Assembly (NCBI GenBank): GCA_016297695.1 | Contig: JAEDGC010000020.1 | Coordinates: 1 to 27,094 of the forward strand | Direction: 5' to 3' | DNA length: 27,094 nucleotides | Origin: Bacilli bacterium | GTDB taxonomy: Bacteria > Bacillota_I > Bacilli_A > RF39 > UBA660 | Shown: in pieces, positions 7,694 to 15,185 of the stretch | How the letters are laid out: each line of letters starts with the position of its first letter | Numbering within the stretch: position 1 is the stretch's first letter | Notes under the pieces: generated by a model | Seen by the model: the letters and a program-made list of their open reading frames with translations, nothing else | The model's database searches: none | Told to the model about the DNA's origin: nothing | Program-made: the position numbers and the translations under genes

Positions 7694-8670
7694 GTTTTAA
7701 AATAGGAAATATAGAAATAAAAAATAGAGTAGTAATGGCTCCGATGGCTGGTTTTTCTAATACTTCATATCGAACTATAATAAAAGAAATGGGTGCGGGT
7801 TTGATTTTTGCTGAAATGGTTAGTGACAAAGCTATTTGTTTTGATAATGAAAAAACTATGAATATGTTAAAAATGAATGATGAAGAAAGACCAATTGCTC
7901 AGCAAATATTTGGAAGTGATATAGAATCATTTGTAAAAGCGGCTAAGATAATTGAAGAAAAAATGCATCCTGATATTATTGATATAAATATGGGGTGTCC
8001 CGTTCCTAAAGTTGCTTTAAAAAATCAAGCTGGAAGTGCACTCTTAAAAAATCCAGATAAAATATATGAAATAGTTTCAGCAGTAGTAAATCAAGTTAGT
8101 GTTCCAGTAACAGTTAAAATAAGAAGTGGTTGGGATAGTAATCATATAAATGCATGTGAAGTAGCAAAAATCATTGAGCAAGCTGGTGCTAGTGCTATTA
8201 CAATTCATGCTCGAACTAGAAGTCAAGGATATAGTGGAGAAGCTGATTGGAATATTATTAAAGAAGTTAAAAATTCTGTTAGTATTCCAGTTATAGGTAA
8301 TGGTGATGTAACTAGTTGTTATAAAGCTTTAGAAATGCTTGAAAAAACTCATTGTGATGCAGTAATGATTGGAAGAGGGTGTTTGGGCAATCCATGGTTA
8401 ATTAAAGAGTGTGTAGAATACTTAGAAAATGGCAAAACTCCAACTTTAGTTTCATTAGAAGAAAAAATAAATATGATTAAAAGACACTATGAATTACTTG
8501 AAAAAGATAAAAATGAAAAAACAGCTTTGCTTGAAATGCGCACAAATATTTTATATTACCTGGCTGGTATGCCAAATAGTAAGGAATATAAGATTAAAGT
8601 TTGTCAGTGTCAAAATAAAAAAGAAGTATTTGAATTATTGGATAAATATTTATTAGAAAATAAAGAGTAA
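7690..8670 (+). CDS. dusB: tRNA-dihydrouridine synthase, DusB type
   Basis: This FMN enzyme reduces specific uridines in tRNA to dihydrouridine. The 326-residue protein begins directly with the TIM-barrel motif VVMAPMAGFSNTSYR (14-28). It has QIFGSD, the catalytic cysteine at 103 in INMGCPVPK, VTVKIRSGWD, ITIHARTRSQGYSGEADW, PVIGNGD and MIGRGCLGNPW, which contribute flavin and substrate contacts. The C-terminal helical domain (about 245-326) carries the expected RHYELL segment. It overlaps pduL by four bases, so it is translated in the same unit. In other Firmicutes dusB often sits near folate or lysS genes, so this neighbourhood is different. Confidence 0.93.
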   Translation: MSFKIGNIEIKNRVVMAPMAGFSNTSYRTIIKEMGAGLIFAEMVSDKAICFDNEKTMNMLKMNDEERPIAQQIFGSDIESFVKAAKIIEEKMHPDIIDINMGCPVPKVALKNQAGSALLKNPDKIYEIVSAVVNQVSVPVTVKIRSGWDSNHINACEVAKIIEQAGASAITIHARTRSQGYSGEADWNIIKEVKNSVSIPVIGNGDVTSCYKALEMLEKTHCDAVMIGRGCLGNPWLIKECVEYLENGKTPTLVSLEEKINMIKRHYELLEKDKNEKTALLEMRTNILYYLAGMPNSKEYKIKVCQCQNKKEVFELLDKYLLENKE

Positions 8671-8736
8671 AACATTCTTAATAGTAGAAATTTACAAAAA
8701 AATTATATATAATAAAGTTAATGAGGTGAAGGAATA

Positions 8737-9015
8737 ATGAAAAAAGGGTTGATAGTGTTACTAAAAATTATTGTGCTGGGAGTATTTTTGGCATGGGTAT
8801 TCATTGTTTTTATTGATTATTTTAAAACAAGAAAAGATGAAAAGCCAATTTTCTGTATCAGTGAGAAAACATATGAATATGCAGATGGTACAACTTATGA
8901 ATGTGTAGGCATAGGATATAAGATGTATAAATATGAGCGTGATAGCATTAATGCTACTGAGTTTGGTCCAATATTTATAGAACAAAAGACAAATGGTGAT
9001 AAAGCTATTAATTAG
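8737..9015 (+). CDS. Small single-pass membrane protein, unknown function
   Basis: The 92-residue protein has a short basic N-terminus, one membrane helix (about residues 4-28) and a predicted outside domain of about 60 residues. That domain has Cys40 and Cys56 and the segment YECVGIGYKMYKYER. It starts at ATG 8737 after GAGGTGAAGGA. No signal peptidase site is obvious, so it is likely membrane-anchored with the C-terminus outside. It opens a run of three small membrane proteins between dusB and the ribosomal cluster. I do not assign a function. Confidence 0.8.
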   Translation: MKKGLIVLLKIIVLGVFLAWVFIVFIDYFKTRKDEKPIFCISEKTYEYADGTTYECVGIGYKMYKYERDSINATEFGPIFIEQKTNGDKAIN

Positions 9016-9032
9016 TACTAGGGGGATTATTT

Positions 9033-9461
9033 ATGCTAAATAAAAATGGATGGGGATATAGAGAATTTTTAATTGGTGGTGCTGTAGTATTATTGGCACT
9101 TCTTTTTGCTACTTTCTTTATTATAAGATTATATAGTAATCTGCCAAAATTAAATACTTTTCTAGCTGATTCTGTTGAGTACCAAGATATAGAAGAGAGT
9201 GTAAAAACAGCTTCTTTAAAATATATTAGTAATTATTATGATGAAGAAATTGGAAGTGGAGTTATTGTAGTATCTACCGTTAATTTAAAAAAATATAATT
9301 TAATAATTGATGCTGATTTAATTCAAACAAGTAATAATGATTTATGCAATGGGTATGCTTTAGTAAAAAATAATGATGGAATGATTTCTAGTGAACCATT
9401 TATAAATTGTGATAAATATCAAACTTCTGGCTTTCAGGAATGGAGGATTAGTGTTGAATAG
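9033..9461 (+). CDS. Prepilin-like small membrane protein with C-terminal Cys-pair domain
   Basis: The 142-residue protein begins with Lys4, then Gly6-Trp7-Gly8-Tyr9-Arg10-Glu11, then a long hydrophobic stretch (12-32). Glycine at -1 and glutamate at +5 in front of a hydrophobic helix match the prepilin/pseudopilin processing signature, with cleavage after Gly6 as the inference. The outside domain ends with CNGY (105-108) and INCDKYQTSGF (Cys126), a pattern shared with the next gene. Start ATG 9033 follows GGGGGAT. No pilus assembly ATPase or prepilin peptidase is in the window, so use by a pilus or type II-like system is unproven. Confidence 0.75.
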   Translation: MLNKNGWGYREFLIGGAVVLLALLFATFFIIRLYSNLPKLNTFLADSVEYQDIEESVKTASLKYISNYYDEEIGSGVIVVSTVNLKKYNLIIDADLIQTSNNDLCNGYALVKNNDGMISSEPFINCDKYQTSGFQEWRISVE

Positions 9462-9822
9462 ATTAAAAAGAATTTCAATTATATGGGGGATAGTTGCAGT
9501 ATTATTATTTGCTTTTTTAACTGCAATAGGATTTATATATAAAAATAAAACTAAAAAATATAAAGATTTAGAAAAAGAACTTGTTAAAGTTACTAAAAGT
9601 TATACGGCAACTGATTTTAATTTTCCTATTAATGGTGAGGAAATAATAATCACATTTGAAGAATTAAAAAATGCAGGATTGATAGATAACTTAAAAGTAG
9701 ATAATCAAAAATGCGATGGTTACGTAGAAGTTAGCTTTAATAATGTTACAGAATATAAAGCCTTTATTAAATGTGATAAATATACAACACACAATTTTAA
9801 TAAAGATAAATTAGAAAGATAA
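9454..9822 (+). CDS. Membrane-anchored paralogue of the preceding Cys-pair protein
   Basis: I start this 122-residue protein at TTG 9454 because GGAGG at 9443-9447 lies seven bases before it. An ATG at 9409 in the same frame would extend it inside the upstream gene without a clear binding site, and GTG 9451 is a near alternative. The first codons overlap the previous gene by eight bases. It has a basic start, one membrane helix (about 8-29), a charged coiled segment (30-48) and a domain ending in LKNAGLIDNL, CDGY (87-90) and IKCDKYTTHNF (Cys107). This aligns with LKKYNLI, CNGY and INCDKYQTSGF of the preceding protein. It lacks the glycine/glutamate prepilin signature. A strong terminator follows. 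Confidence 0.72.
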   Translation: MNRLKRISIIWGIVAVLLFAFLTAIGFIYKNKTKKYKDLEKELVKVTKSYTATDFNFPINGEEIIITFEELKNAGLIDNLKVDNQKCDGYVEVSFNNVTEYKAFIKCDKYTTHNFNKDKLER

Positions 9823-9867
9823 TACGTAATTATAAAGTAAATTAAAAATGTAAATGAATATAAAATG

Positions 9868-9904
9868 AAAATGTGGATAACTCTAATGTTATTCACATTT
9901 TTTT
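9868..9904 (+). terminator. Intrinsic terminator ahead of the ribosomal protein cluster
   Basis: A stem of about 14 bp (9868-9881 with 9888-9901, one G-T pair) has a 6-nt loop (9882-9887) and ends in a T-run to 9904. It closes the unit of small membrane proteins. The region 9823-10136 otherwise contains the promoter and leader described next. Confidence 0.85.
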
Positions 9905-9971
9905 AAAACATTAAATAAATTTAAGTGTAAAATGGTTTTTAATTTTTTTGAAAAAAAGTTATAATTTACAC

Positions 9972-10000
9972 TTGATTTTCATATTTTATATTGATATAAT
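9972..10000 (+). promoter_or_regulatory. Main promoter of the S10-spc-alpha cluster
   Basis: TTGATT (9972-9977) is followed by a 17-bp spacer and a perfect TATAAT (9995-10000) that is also extended by TG at 9992-9993. Transcription should begin near 10006. It is the best housekeeping sigma promoter in the window and drives about 14 kb of genes. A 9-bp inverted repeat (AAGTGTAAA 9923-9931, TTTACACTT 9965-9973) flanks its upstream side. Confidence 0.7.
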
Positions 10001-10005
10001 TAAAT

Positions 10006-10128
10006 TCGTATGACTGCTTAGATGTGCGAGGTTGCTGATACACTAGGAAGAGTTGTTAAAAACATTTCTAGATACTTTCAGGTAATTCGTTCGGAGCAAG
10101 TCTATACTAGATATAGACGAAAGGAGAA
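10006..10128 (+). ncRNA. Structured S10 operon leader, probable L4-responsive element
   Basis: About 130 nt separate the promoter from rpsJ, and the DNA here is visibly richer in G and C than its surroundings. It contains GTGCGAGGTTGCTGATACAC (10024-10043), whose ends can pair. Next to rpsJ it has a perfect 7-bp hairpin (GTCTATA 10100-10106, TATAGAC 10112-10118) right before the AAGGAG site. Bacilli are known to carry a leader before rpsJ that binds L4 and represses the operon, and the sequence is of that kind by position and look. I did not compute a fold. Confidence 0.55.
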
Positions 10129-10136
10129 CATGTAAT

Positions 10137-10445
10137 ATGTCAAAAAGTAAAGTTCGTATCAACTTAAAATCTTATGATCATAGAGCTATCGATTTAGCTG
10201 CTCAAAAGATTGTTGATACTGTTAAGAGAACTGGGGGAATCGTTTCTGGACCTGTACCTCTTCCTACTGATATTGAAAAAGTAACAGTATTAAGAGCTGT
10301 ACATAAATACAAGGATTCAAGAGAACAATTTGAAAGTCGTACTCATAAAAGACTAATTGATATCAAAGAACCAAGTAAAGAAACAATAGATGCTCTAACT
10401 CATTTAGATTTACCTAGTGGTGTAGACATCAATATCAAATTATAA
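10137..10445 (+). CDS. rpsJ: 30S ribosomal protein uS10
   Basis: uS10 belongs to the 30S head and, as NusE, also joins NusB in transcription antitermination. The 102-residue protein is standard: KVRINLKSYDHRAID at the start, GPVPLPT near 40 and RTHKRLIDI further on. It is the first gene of the S10 cluster. AAGGAG at 10121-10126 is ten bases before ATG 10137. A start-stop pair (ATG TAA at 10130) lies between them but codes for nothing. Confidence 0.98.
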   Translation: MSKSKVRINLKSYDHRAIDLAAQKIVDTVKRTGGIVSGPVPLPTDIEKVTVLRAVHKYKDSREQFESRTHKRLIDIKEPSKETIDALTHLDLPSGVDINIKL

Positions 10446-10465
10446 TATAGGAAAGGATAGTTAAT

Positions 10466-11215
10466 ATGAAAGGAATCTTAGGACGTAAAGTTGGAATGAC
10501 TCAAGTGTTTACTAAAGATGGAAAATTAATTCCAGTTACTGTAGTAAGCGTTGAACCTAATACAGTTATGCAAGTTAAAACAGTTGAAACTGATGGTTAT
10601 AATGCCATTCAACTTGGCGTAGTAGACAAAAAAGAAAAAAATGCAACAAAAGCTAGTATTGGACATGCAAAAAAGGCTAGTACAACACCTAAGCGCTTCT
10701 TAAAAGAAATTAGAAATGTTGATAGAGAATATAATATCGGAGAAGTACTTAGTGCAGATTTATTTGAAGTAGGAGAAGTTGTTGATGTAACTGGTACTTC
10801 AAAAGGAAAAGGCTTCCAAGGAACAATTAAAAGATGGGGGCAATCAAGAGGACCTATGGGACATGGATCTCATTATCATAGAGGACCTGGTTCTTTAGGA
10901 ACAATGTTACCTAAAAGAGTTTTAAAAGGTAAACATTTACCTGGACATATGGGTAGTGAAACAATTACTATTCAAAATCTAGAAATTATTGAAGTAAATG
11001 CATCAGAAAATTATATTTTAGTAAGTGGAAATATTCCAGGTGCTAAAAATTCATTAGTTTTAATTAGAACTGCTGTTAAAAATTCTAAAAAGAGTGAACC
11101 AAAAGAAATTTTAACTTATGTTTCTGAACCAGTTGTTGACGAAGTTGTTGAAACTGAAGTAGTAGAAACACAAGAAGTTGCTAATGAAACTGAAACTGTA
11201 GAGGAAAGCAAATAA
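10466..11215 (+). CDS. rplC: 50S ribosomal protein uL3 with acidic C-terminal tail
   Basis: uL3 is an early-assembly 50S protein whose central loop approaches the peptidyl transferase centre. The conserved body begins MKGILGRKVGMTQ and includes GKGFQGTIKRWG and GPMGHGSHYHRGPGSLG (about 131-147). At 249 residues it exceeds the usual length of about 209 by a tail of roughly 40 residues rich in Glu and Val (from about 205), with repeated V-V-E-T-E-like units. The tail has normal codon use and is clearly part of the frame. It is likely disordered and outside the ribosome core. Confidence 0.97.
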   Translation: MKGILGRKVGMTQVFTKDGKLIPVTVVSVEPNTVMQVKTVETDGYNAIQLGVVDKKEKNATKASIGHAKKASTTPKRFLKEIRNVDREYNIGEVLSADLFEVGEVVDVTGTSKGKGFQGTIKRWGQSRGPMGHGSHYHRGPGSLGTMLPKRVLKGKHLPGHMGSETITIQNLEIIEVNASENYILVSGNIPGAKNSLVLIRTAVKNSKKSEPKEILTYVSEPVVDEVVETEVVETQEVANETETVEESK

Positions 11216-11240
11216 TTGCTAATCTATAAGGAGGATTAAA

Positions 11241-11864
11241 ATGGCAAAGATAGAAATTAAAAATATTAATGGTGAAAAAGTTAAAGATATTACAATTTCT
11301 GATAGTATCTTTAAAATAGAAGCTAATGATGATGCATTAAAGAAAATGATAAGACTACAACTTGATAGTCAAAGACAAGGTTCTGTAAAAACAAAAAGCA
11401 GAGCAGAAGTTAGTGGTGGTGGAAGAAAGCCATGGAAACAAAAAGGTACTGGACGTGCAAGAGCAGGATCTAGCAGAAGTCCATTATGGAGACATGGTGG
11501 TCATGTATTTGCTCTATCTTCAAGAGATTATACTTTTAAAATAAATAAAAAAGAAAGAGTATTAGCTTTAAAATCTGCTTTAACTGGTAAAGTAGAAGAA
11601 AAAGCATTAATTGTTGTTGATAATTTAAATTTAAAAACATTAAAAACAAAAGAAATCAAAAATTTATTATCTTCATTAAAATTAGATGGCAAAGTATTAT
11701 TTGTTACTAAAGAAGATTGTGAAAATTTATATATGGCAAGTAGAAACTTAGGATATACTTATGCAATACTTGCAGATGAAATTAATTGTTATGATATAGT
11801 TAATGCTGATTATGTTGTATGTGATGAAGCAGCAATTAATTATATTGAGGAGGTGCTTAAATAA
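11241..11864 (+). CDS. rplD: 50S ribosomal protein uL4
   Basis: uL4 lines the exit tunnel near its constriction and, in well-studied bacteria, represses the S10 operon by binding its leader. The 207-residue protein has the extended tunnel loop with GGGRKPWKQKGTGRARAGS (about 55-73) followed by SPLWRHGGHVF. Length is normal. It starts after AAGGAGG, and its stop overlaps the rplW start by one base. Confidence 0.98.
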   Translation: MAKIEIKNINGEKVKDITISDSIFKIEANDDALKKMIRLQLDSQRQGSVKTKSRAEVSGGGRKPWKQKGTGRARAGSSRSPLWRHGGHVFALSSRDYTFKINKKERVLALKSALTGKVEEKALIVVDNLNLKTLKTKEIKNLLSSLKLDGKVLFVTKEDCENLYMASRNLGYTYAILADEINCYDIVNADYVVCDEAAINYIEEVLK

Positions 11865-12139
11865 TGGCATTAAATCCAGATATTATAATTGCACCAGTTG
11901 TTACTGAAAAATCAGCTGGAAATGCAGAAAGAGGTATATATACTTTCAAAGTTGTAAAAACTGCAACTAAAACTCAAATCAAAAATACTATCGAAAAAGC
12001 TTTTGGAGTTAATGTAGTAAAAATTAATACTTTAAATACAAAACCAAAAGATAAAAGAGTTGGAAAGTATACAGGAAAAACAAAAACTTATAAGAAAGCA
12101 ATCGTGACTTTGGCTGAAGGTCAAAGCATTGATTTATAG
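11864..12139 (+). CDS. rplW: 50S ribosomal protein uL23
   Basis: uL23 sits at the exit of the peptide tunnel and is the docking point for trigger factor and SRP. The 91-residue protein shows IIAPVVTEKS at the start, YTFKV, and the basic loop KPKDKRVGKYTGKTKTYKKA typical of the family. It shares one base with rplD (TAATG), and the site GAGGAGG lies within the end of that gene. Confidence 0.97.
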   Translation: MALNPDIIIAPVVTEKSAGNAERGIYTFKVVKTATKTQIKNTIEKAFGVNVVKINTLNTKPKDKRVGKYTGKTKTYKKAIVTLAEGQSIDL

Positions 12140-12157
12140 AGATAGGAGTGAAAAAAT

Positions 12158-12991
12158 ATGGCAATTAAGAAATATAAACCAACGACTAATGGTCGCCGTG
12201 GTATGACTACACTTGCAAATGAAGAAATTACAACTTCAACTCCTACTAAATCTTTATTAAAAAGCAAAACTAAAACTGGTGGACGTAATAATCAAGGAAA
12301 ACTTACTGTTCGTCACATTGGTGGAGGAGCTAAGAGAAAATATCGTGTAATTGACTTTAAAAGAAATAAAGTTGGAGTTACTGGAAGAGTAGCAACAATT
12401 GAATACGATCCAAATCGTAATGCTAATATTGCATTAATTAATTATAAAGATGGAGAAAAGAAATATATTATTGCTCCAAAAGGTTTAACTGTTGGCACAA
12501 TTATTGAAAATGGACCACAAGCTGATATTAAAGTAGGTAATTCTTTACCACTTGAAAATATTCCAGTTGGTACTACAATACATTGTATCGAATTAAAACC
12601 AGGTAAAGGTGCAGAATTATGTCGTGCTGCTGGTACATCTGCTCAAATTCTTGGTAAAGATGGAAAATATGTTATCGTAAGATTACAATCTGGTGAAACT
12701 AGAAAAATCTTAGGAACATGTATTGCAACAGTTGGTGTAGTTGGTAATGAAGATTACGAACTTGTTAATTGGGGTAAAGCTGGACGTACTCGTCACTTAG
12801 GAATTAAACCTACAAACCGTGGTTCTGTTATGAACCCTAATGACCATCCACATGGTGGTGGTGAAGGTAGAACACCTGTCGGACGTAAGAGTCCAATGAC
12901 TCCTTGGGGTAAACCTGCTCTTGGTTATAAAACAAGAAATAGTAAAAAAGCTTCTAGCAAACTTATTGTTAGTAGAAAGAAAAACAAATAG
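12158..12991 (+). CDS. rplB: 50S ribosomal protein uL2
   Basis: uL2 is needed for subunit joining and peptidyl transfer. The 277-residue protein is full length and has GRNNQGKLTVRHIGGGAKR (about 43-61), IEYDPNRNANIALI and the C-terminal NPNDHPHGGGEGRTPVGR motif, which holds the conserved histidine near the catalytic centre. Start ATG 12158 follows TAGGAGTG. rpsS begins ten bases after its stop. Confidence 0.98.
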   Translation: MAIKKYKPTTNGRRGMTTLANEEITTSTPTKSLLKSKTKTGGRNNQGKLTVRHIGGGAKRKYRVIDFKRNKVGVTGRVATIEYDPNRNANIALINYKDGEKKYIIAPKGLTVGTIIENGPQADIKVGNSLPLENIPVGTTIHCIELKPGKGAELCRAAGTSAQILGKDGKYVIVRLQSGETRKILGTCIATVGVVGNEDYELVNWGKAGRTRHLGIKPTNRGSVMNPNDHPHGGGEGRTPVGRKSPMTPWGKPALGYKTRNSKKASSKLIVSRKKNK

Positions 12992-13000
12992 GAGGTTATT

Positions 13001-13264
13001 ATGGCAAGAAGTTTGAAAAAAGGACCTTATGTATTCGATAGATTACTAAAAAAAGTTCAAGAATTAAATAAAGAAAATAAGCATGAAGTTATTAAAACTT
13101 ATTCACGTCGTTCAACAATTTTTCCTGATTTTGTAGGACATACATTTGCTGTACATAATGGAAAAGAATTTATACCAGTATATGTAACAGAAGATATGGT
13201 TGGACACAAATTAGGAGAATTTGCGTTAACTCGTAAATTCGGCGGACATGCAGGACAAAAGTAG
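13001..13264 (+). CDS. rpsS: 30S ribosomal protein uS19
   Basis: uS19 binds the 30S head with S13 and contacts A-site tRNA. The sequence MARSLKKGPYV, TYSRRSTIFPDFVGHTF, and LGEFALTRKFGGHAG near the end identify it. At 87 residues it is a few residues shorter than the common 92, missing only the variable C-terminal tail. GGAGG precedes the start, and another lies just after its stop for rplV. Confidence 0.97.
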   Translation: MARSLKKGPYVFDRLLKKVQELNKENKHEVIKTYSRRSTIFPDFVGHTFAVHNGKEFIPVYVTEDMVGHKLGEFALTRKFGGHAGQK

Positions 13265-13274
13265 GAGGTAAAAA

Positions 13275-13619
13275 ATGGAAACATATGCAATTCATAAAGG
13301 CGCTATGATAGCTCCAAGAAAAGCTAGAATGACAATGGATTTAATAAGAGGTAAAGACGTTGCTACAGCTGAAGCTATTTTAGAGACTACAAATACAAAA
13401 GCTAGTCGTTTAATTATGAAAGTTTTAAAATCTGCAGTTGCAAATGCTGTTAATAATAACGGTGCTGTAGAATCTGAATTATTTATCTCTGAATGTTATA
13501 TCAATCCTGGAATGGTTTTAAAAAGAATTAAATTCGCATCTCGTGGAAATGTTGATAGAAGAGATAAAAGAACAAGTCATATAACTATAAAAGTATCTGA
13601 CGGTAAGGAGGCAAAATAA
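13275..13619 (+). CDS. rplV: 50S ribosomal protein uL22
   Basis: uL22 contacts all domains of 23S rRNA, and its long hairpin lines the exit tunnel near uL4. The 114-residue protein has APRKARMTMDLIRGKDV (about 13-29), MKVLKSAVANA and the hairpin region GMVLKRIKFASRGNVDRRDKR. The usual macrolide-related loop is intact. It ends two bases before rpsC, whose ribosome site (AAGGAGG) is in its last codons. Confidence 0.97.
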   Translation: METYAIHKGAMIAPRKARMTMDLIRGKDVATAEAILETTNTKASRLIMKVLKSAVANAVNNNGAVESELFISECYINPGMVLKRIKFASRGNVDRRDKRTSHITIKVSDGKEAK

Positions 13620-13620
13620 T

Positions 13621-14301
13621 ATGGGTCAAAAAGTTAGTCCAATAGGATTTAGAATTGGCGTTAATAAAGACTGGGAATCTAAATGGTATGCTAAAAATAG
13701 CGAATTTGGAGATATGTTAAATAAAGATATCAAAATTCGTAAATATATAGCAAAAAACATGAAAGATGCTGGTGTTGCTTCTGTTATAATCGAAAGAAAA
13801 AATGATAGATGTGACGTAACAATTAATACTTCTAAACCAGGTGTAATTATCGGACGTGGTGGAGAAGATATCGAAAAATTAAGAAAAGCTTTATCAAAAG
13901 CAGTTGGAGAAGATATTCATGTATCAATCGTTGAAGTAAAATCTCCAGATTTAAGTGCAAAATTAGTTGCTGATAACATTGCTTCACAAATTGAAGCACG
14001 TGCTTCATTTAGATCTGCTCAAAAAAGAGCTATAAGAAATACAATGAAAGCTGGAGCTAAAGGAATTAAAACTGCTGTATCTGGAAGATTAGGTGGAGCT
14101 GAAATGGCTAGAACTGAAGGATACACTGAAGGAACAGTTCCTCTACATACTTTAAGAGCTGATGTTGATTATGCTCATAGTGAAGCTGATACTACTTATG
14201 GTAAGATTGGTGTAAAAGTATGGATTTATAAAGGTGAAATTCTTCCAACAAAGAATGTTAAGAAGGATGGTGATACTAATGTTAATGCCAAAAAGAACTA
14301 A
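13621..14301 (+). CDS. rpsC: 30S ribosomal protein uS3
   Basis: uS3 forms part of the mRNA entry site and the ribosomal helicase. The 226-residue protein starts MGQKVSPIGFRIG, and its KH domain carries GVIIGRGGEDIEKL (about 74-87). The C-terminal domain includes KGIKTAVSGRLGGAEMAR and HTLRADVDYAHSEA. It overlaps rplP by 23 bases at its lysine- and asparagine-rich end, so the two are translated together. Confidence 0.98.
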   Translation: MGQKVSPIGFRIGVNKDWESKWYAKNSEFGDMLNKDIKIRKYIAKNMKDAGVASVIIERKNDRCDVTINTSKPGVIIGRGGEDIEKLRKALSKAVGEDIHVSIVEVKSPDLSAKLVADNIASQIEARASFRSAQKRAIRNTMKAGAKGIKTAVSGRLGGAEMARTEGYTEGTVPLHTLRADVDYAHSEADTTYGKIGVKVWIYKGEILPTKNVKKDGDTNVNAKKN

Positions 14302-14716
14302 GTATCGTAAACCTCATCGTATTTCTTACGATGGTCATGCTAAAGGTAATACAGAATTACACTTTGGTGAATATGGATTAATGGCTAAAACTGGTAATTG
14401 GGTTAGTGCTCGTCAAATTGAAGCAGCTCGTATTGCTATGACACGTTATATGAAACGTGGTGGAAAAGTTTATATTAATATTTTCCCACATTTAGCTATA
14501 ACTAAAAAACCTTTAGAAACTCGTCAAGGTAAAGGTAAAGGTAACGTAGAAGAATATGTAGCAGTAGTAAAAGAAGGTAAAATCATGTTTGAAGTTAGTG
14601 GTGTTACTGAAGAAGTTGCTCGTGAGGCATTAAGATTAGCTGCACATAAACTACCTGTAAAATGTAAATTTGTAAAAAAAGAAGAAGTAAAGGATGGTGT
14701 TTCTGATGAAAATTAG
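14279..14716 (+). CDS. rplP: 50S ribosomal protein uL16
   Basis: uL16 helps place tRNA in the A site and is a late 50S assembly protein. I start it at ATG 14279 (MLMPKRTKYRK), which matches the near-universal L16 N-terminus and gives 145 residues. An upstream in-frame ATG at 14234 would add 15 residues inside rpsC without support. GGATGGTG at 14265-14272 is the likely ribosome site. GEYGLMAKTGNWVSARQIEAAR is the clearest family stretch. rpmC begins inside its last codons. Confidence 0.96.
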   Translation: MLMPKRTKYRKPHRISYDGHAKGNTELHFGEYGLMAKTGNWVSARQIEAARIAMTRYMKRGGKVYINIFPHLAITKKPLETRQGKGKGNVEEYVAVVKEGKIMFEVSGVTEEVAREALRLAAHKLPVKCKFVKKEEVKDGVSDEN

Positions 14717-14912
14717 TGAATTAAGAAAACTATCTACTGAAGAATTAAATACAAAAATTTCTGAATCTAAAAGAGAATTACTTGATTTAAGATTGAAAAA
14801 TGCAACTGGTGCATTAGATAAACCTTCTAAAATCAATGAATTAAAAAAAGAAGTAGCTAGAATGAAAACTATTATTAACGAAAGAAAATTAGAAGCTGGA
14901 GGAAACAAATAA
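14706..14912 (+). CDS. rpmC: 50S ribosomal protein uL29
   Basis: uL29 is a small helical hairpin next to uL23 at the tunnel exit. The 68-residue protein starts MKISELRKLSTEEL and has ELLDLRLKNATGAL and the basic second helix ARMKTIINER. I use ATG 14706, since an in-frame start at 14694 would add four residues not seen in the family. It overlaps rplP by 11 bases and shares one base with rpsQ (TAATG). Confidence 0.95.
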   Translation: MKISELRKLSTEELNTKISESKRELLDLRLKNATGALDKPSKINELKKEVARMKTIINERKLEAGGNK

Positions 14913-15172
14913 TGGCAGAGAATAAGAAACAAGAATTAATCGGAAAAGTTGTAAGCGCTAAATGTGATAAGACTATTACAGTATTAGTTGAAACATATAA
15001 AAAAGATCCATTATATGGTAAAAGAGTAAAATACTCTAAAAAATATACAGCTCATGATGAAGAAAATAAAGCAAAAGCAGGAGATACAGTAAAAATTAGA
15101 GCAACTAGACCATTATCTAAAACAAAAAGATATGAATTAGTTGAAGTTTTAATTGAAGCTGTAATTCTATAA
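14912..15172 (+). CDS. rpsQ: 30S ribosomal protein uS17
   Basis: uS17 is a primary 16S rRNA-binding protein with an OB fold. The 86-residue protein shows LIGKVVSAKCDKTITVLVE, a basic central loop ending KKYTAHDE, and GDTVKIRATRPLSKTKRYELVE near the end, all standard. GGAGG in the last codons of rpmC serves as its ribosome site. Confidence 0.97.
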   Translation: MAENKKQELIGKVVSAKCDKTITVLVETYKKDPLYGKRVKYSKKYTAHDEENKAKAGDTVKIRATRPLSKTKRYELVEVLIEAVIL

Positions 15173-15185
15173 GGAGGTATTATTT

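Noticed and set aside
8691..8713. Promoter made of TTTACA and TATAAT before the small membrane protein gene
   Set aside because: The spacing is only 11 bases, too short for a housekeeping sigma promoter. AT-rich chance is more likely.
10100..10118. Hairpin before rpsJ as a terminator/attenuator
   Set aside because: No T-run follows; the Shine-Dalgarno site does, so translational control is the better reading.
10130..10135. Start-stop pair ATG TAA between the ribosome site and rpsJ
   Set aside because: It is only three bases from the Shine-Dalgarno site and encodes one residue; no evidence for a regulatory minigene.
14234..14278. Longer N-terminus for L16
   Set aside because: The extra 15 residues lie inside rpsC and do not match the conserved MLMPKR start.
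14651..14932. 93-codon antisense open frame over rpmC
   Set aside because: It is opposite well-conserved ribosomal genes, and its composition is that of reversed lysine-rich codons.
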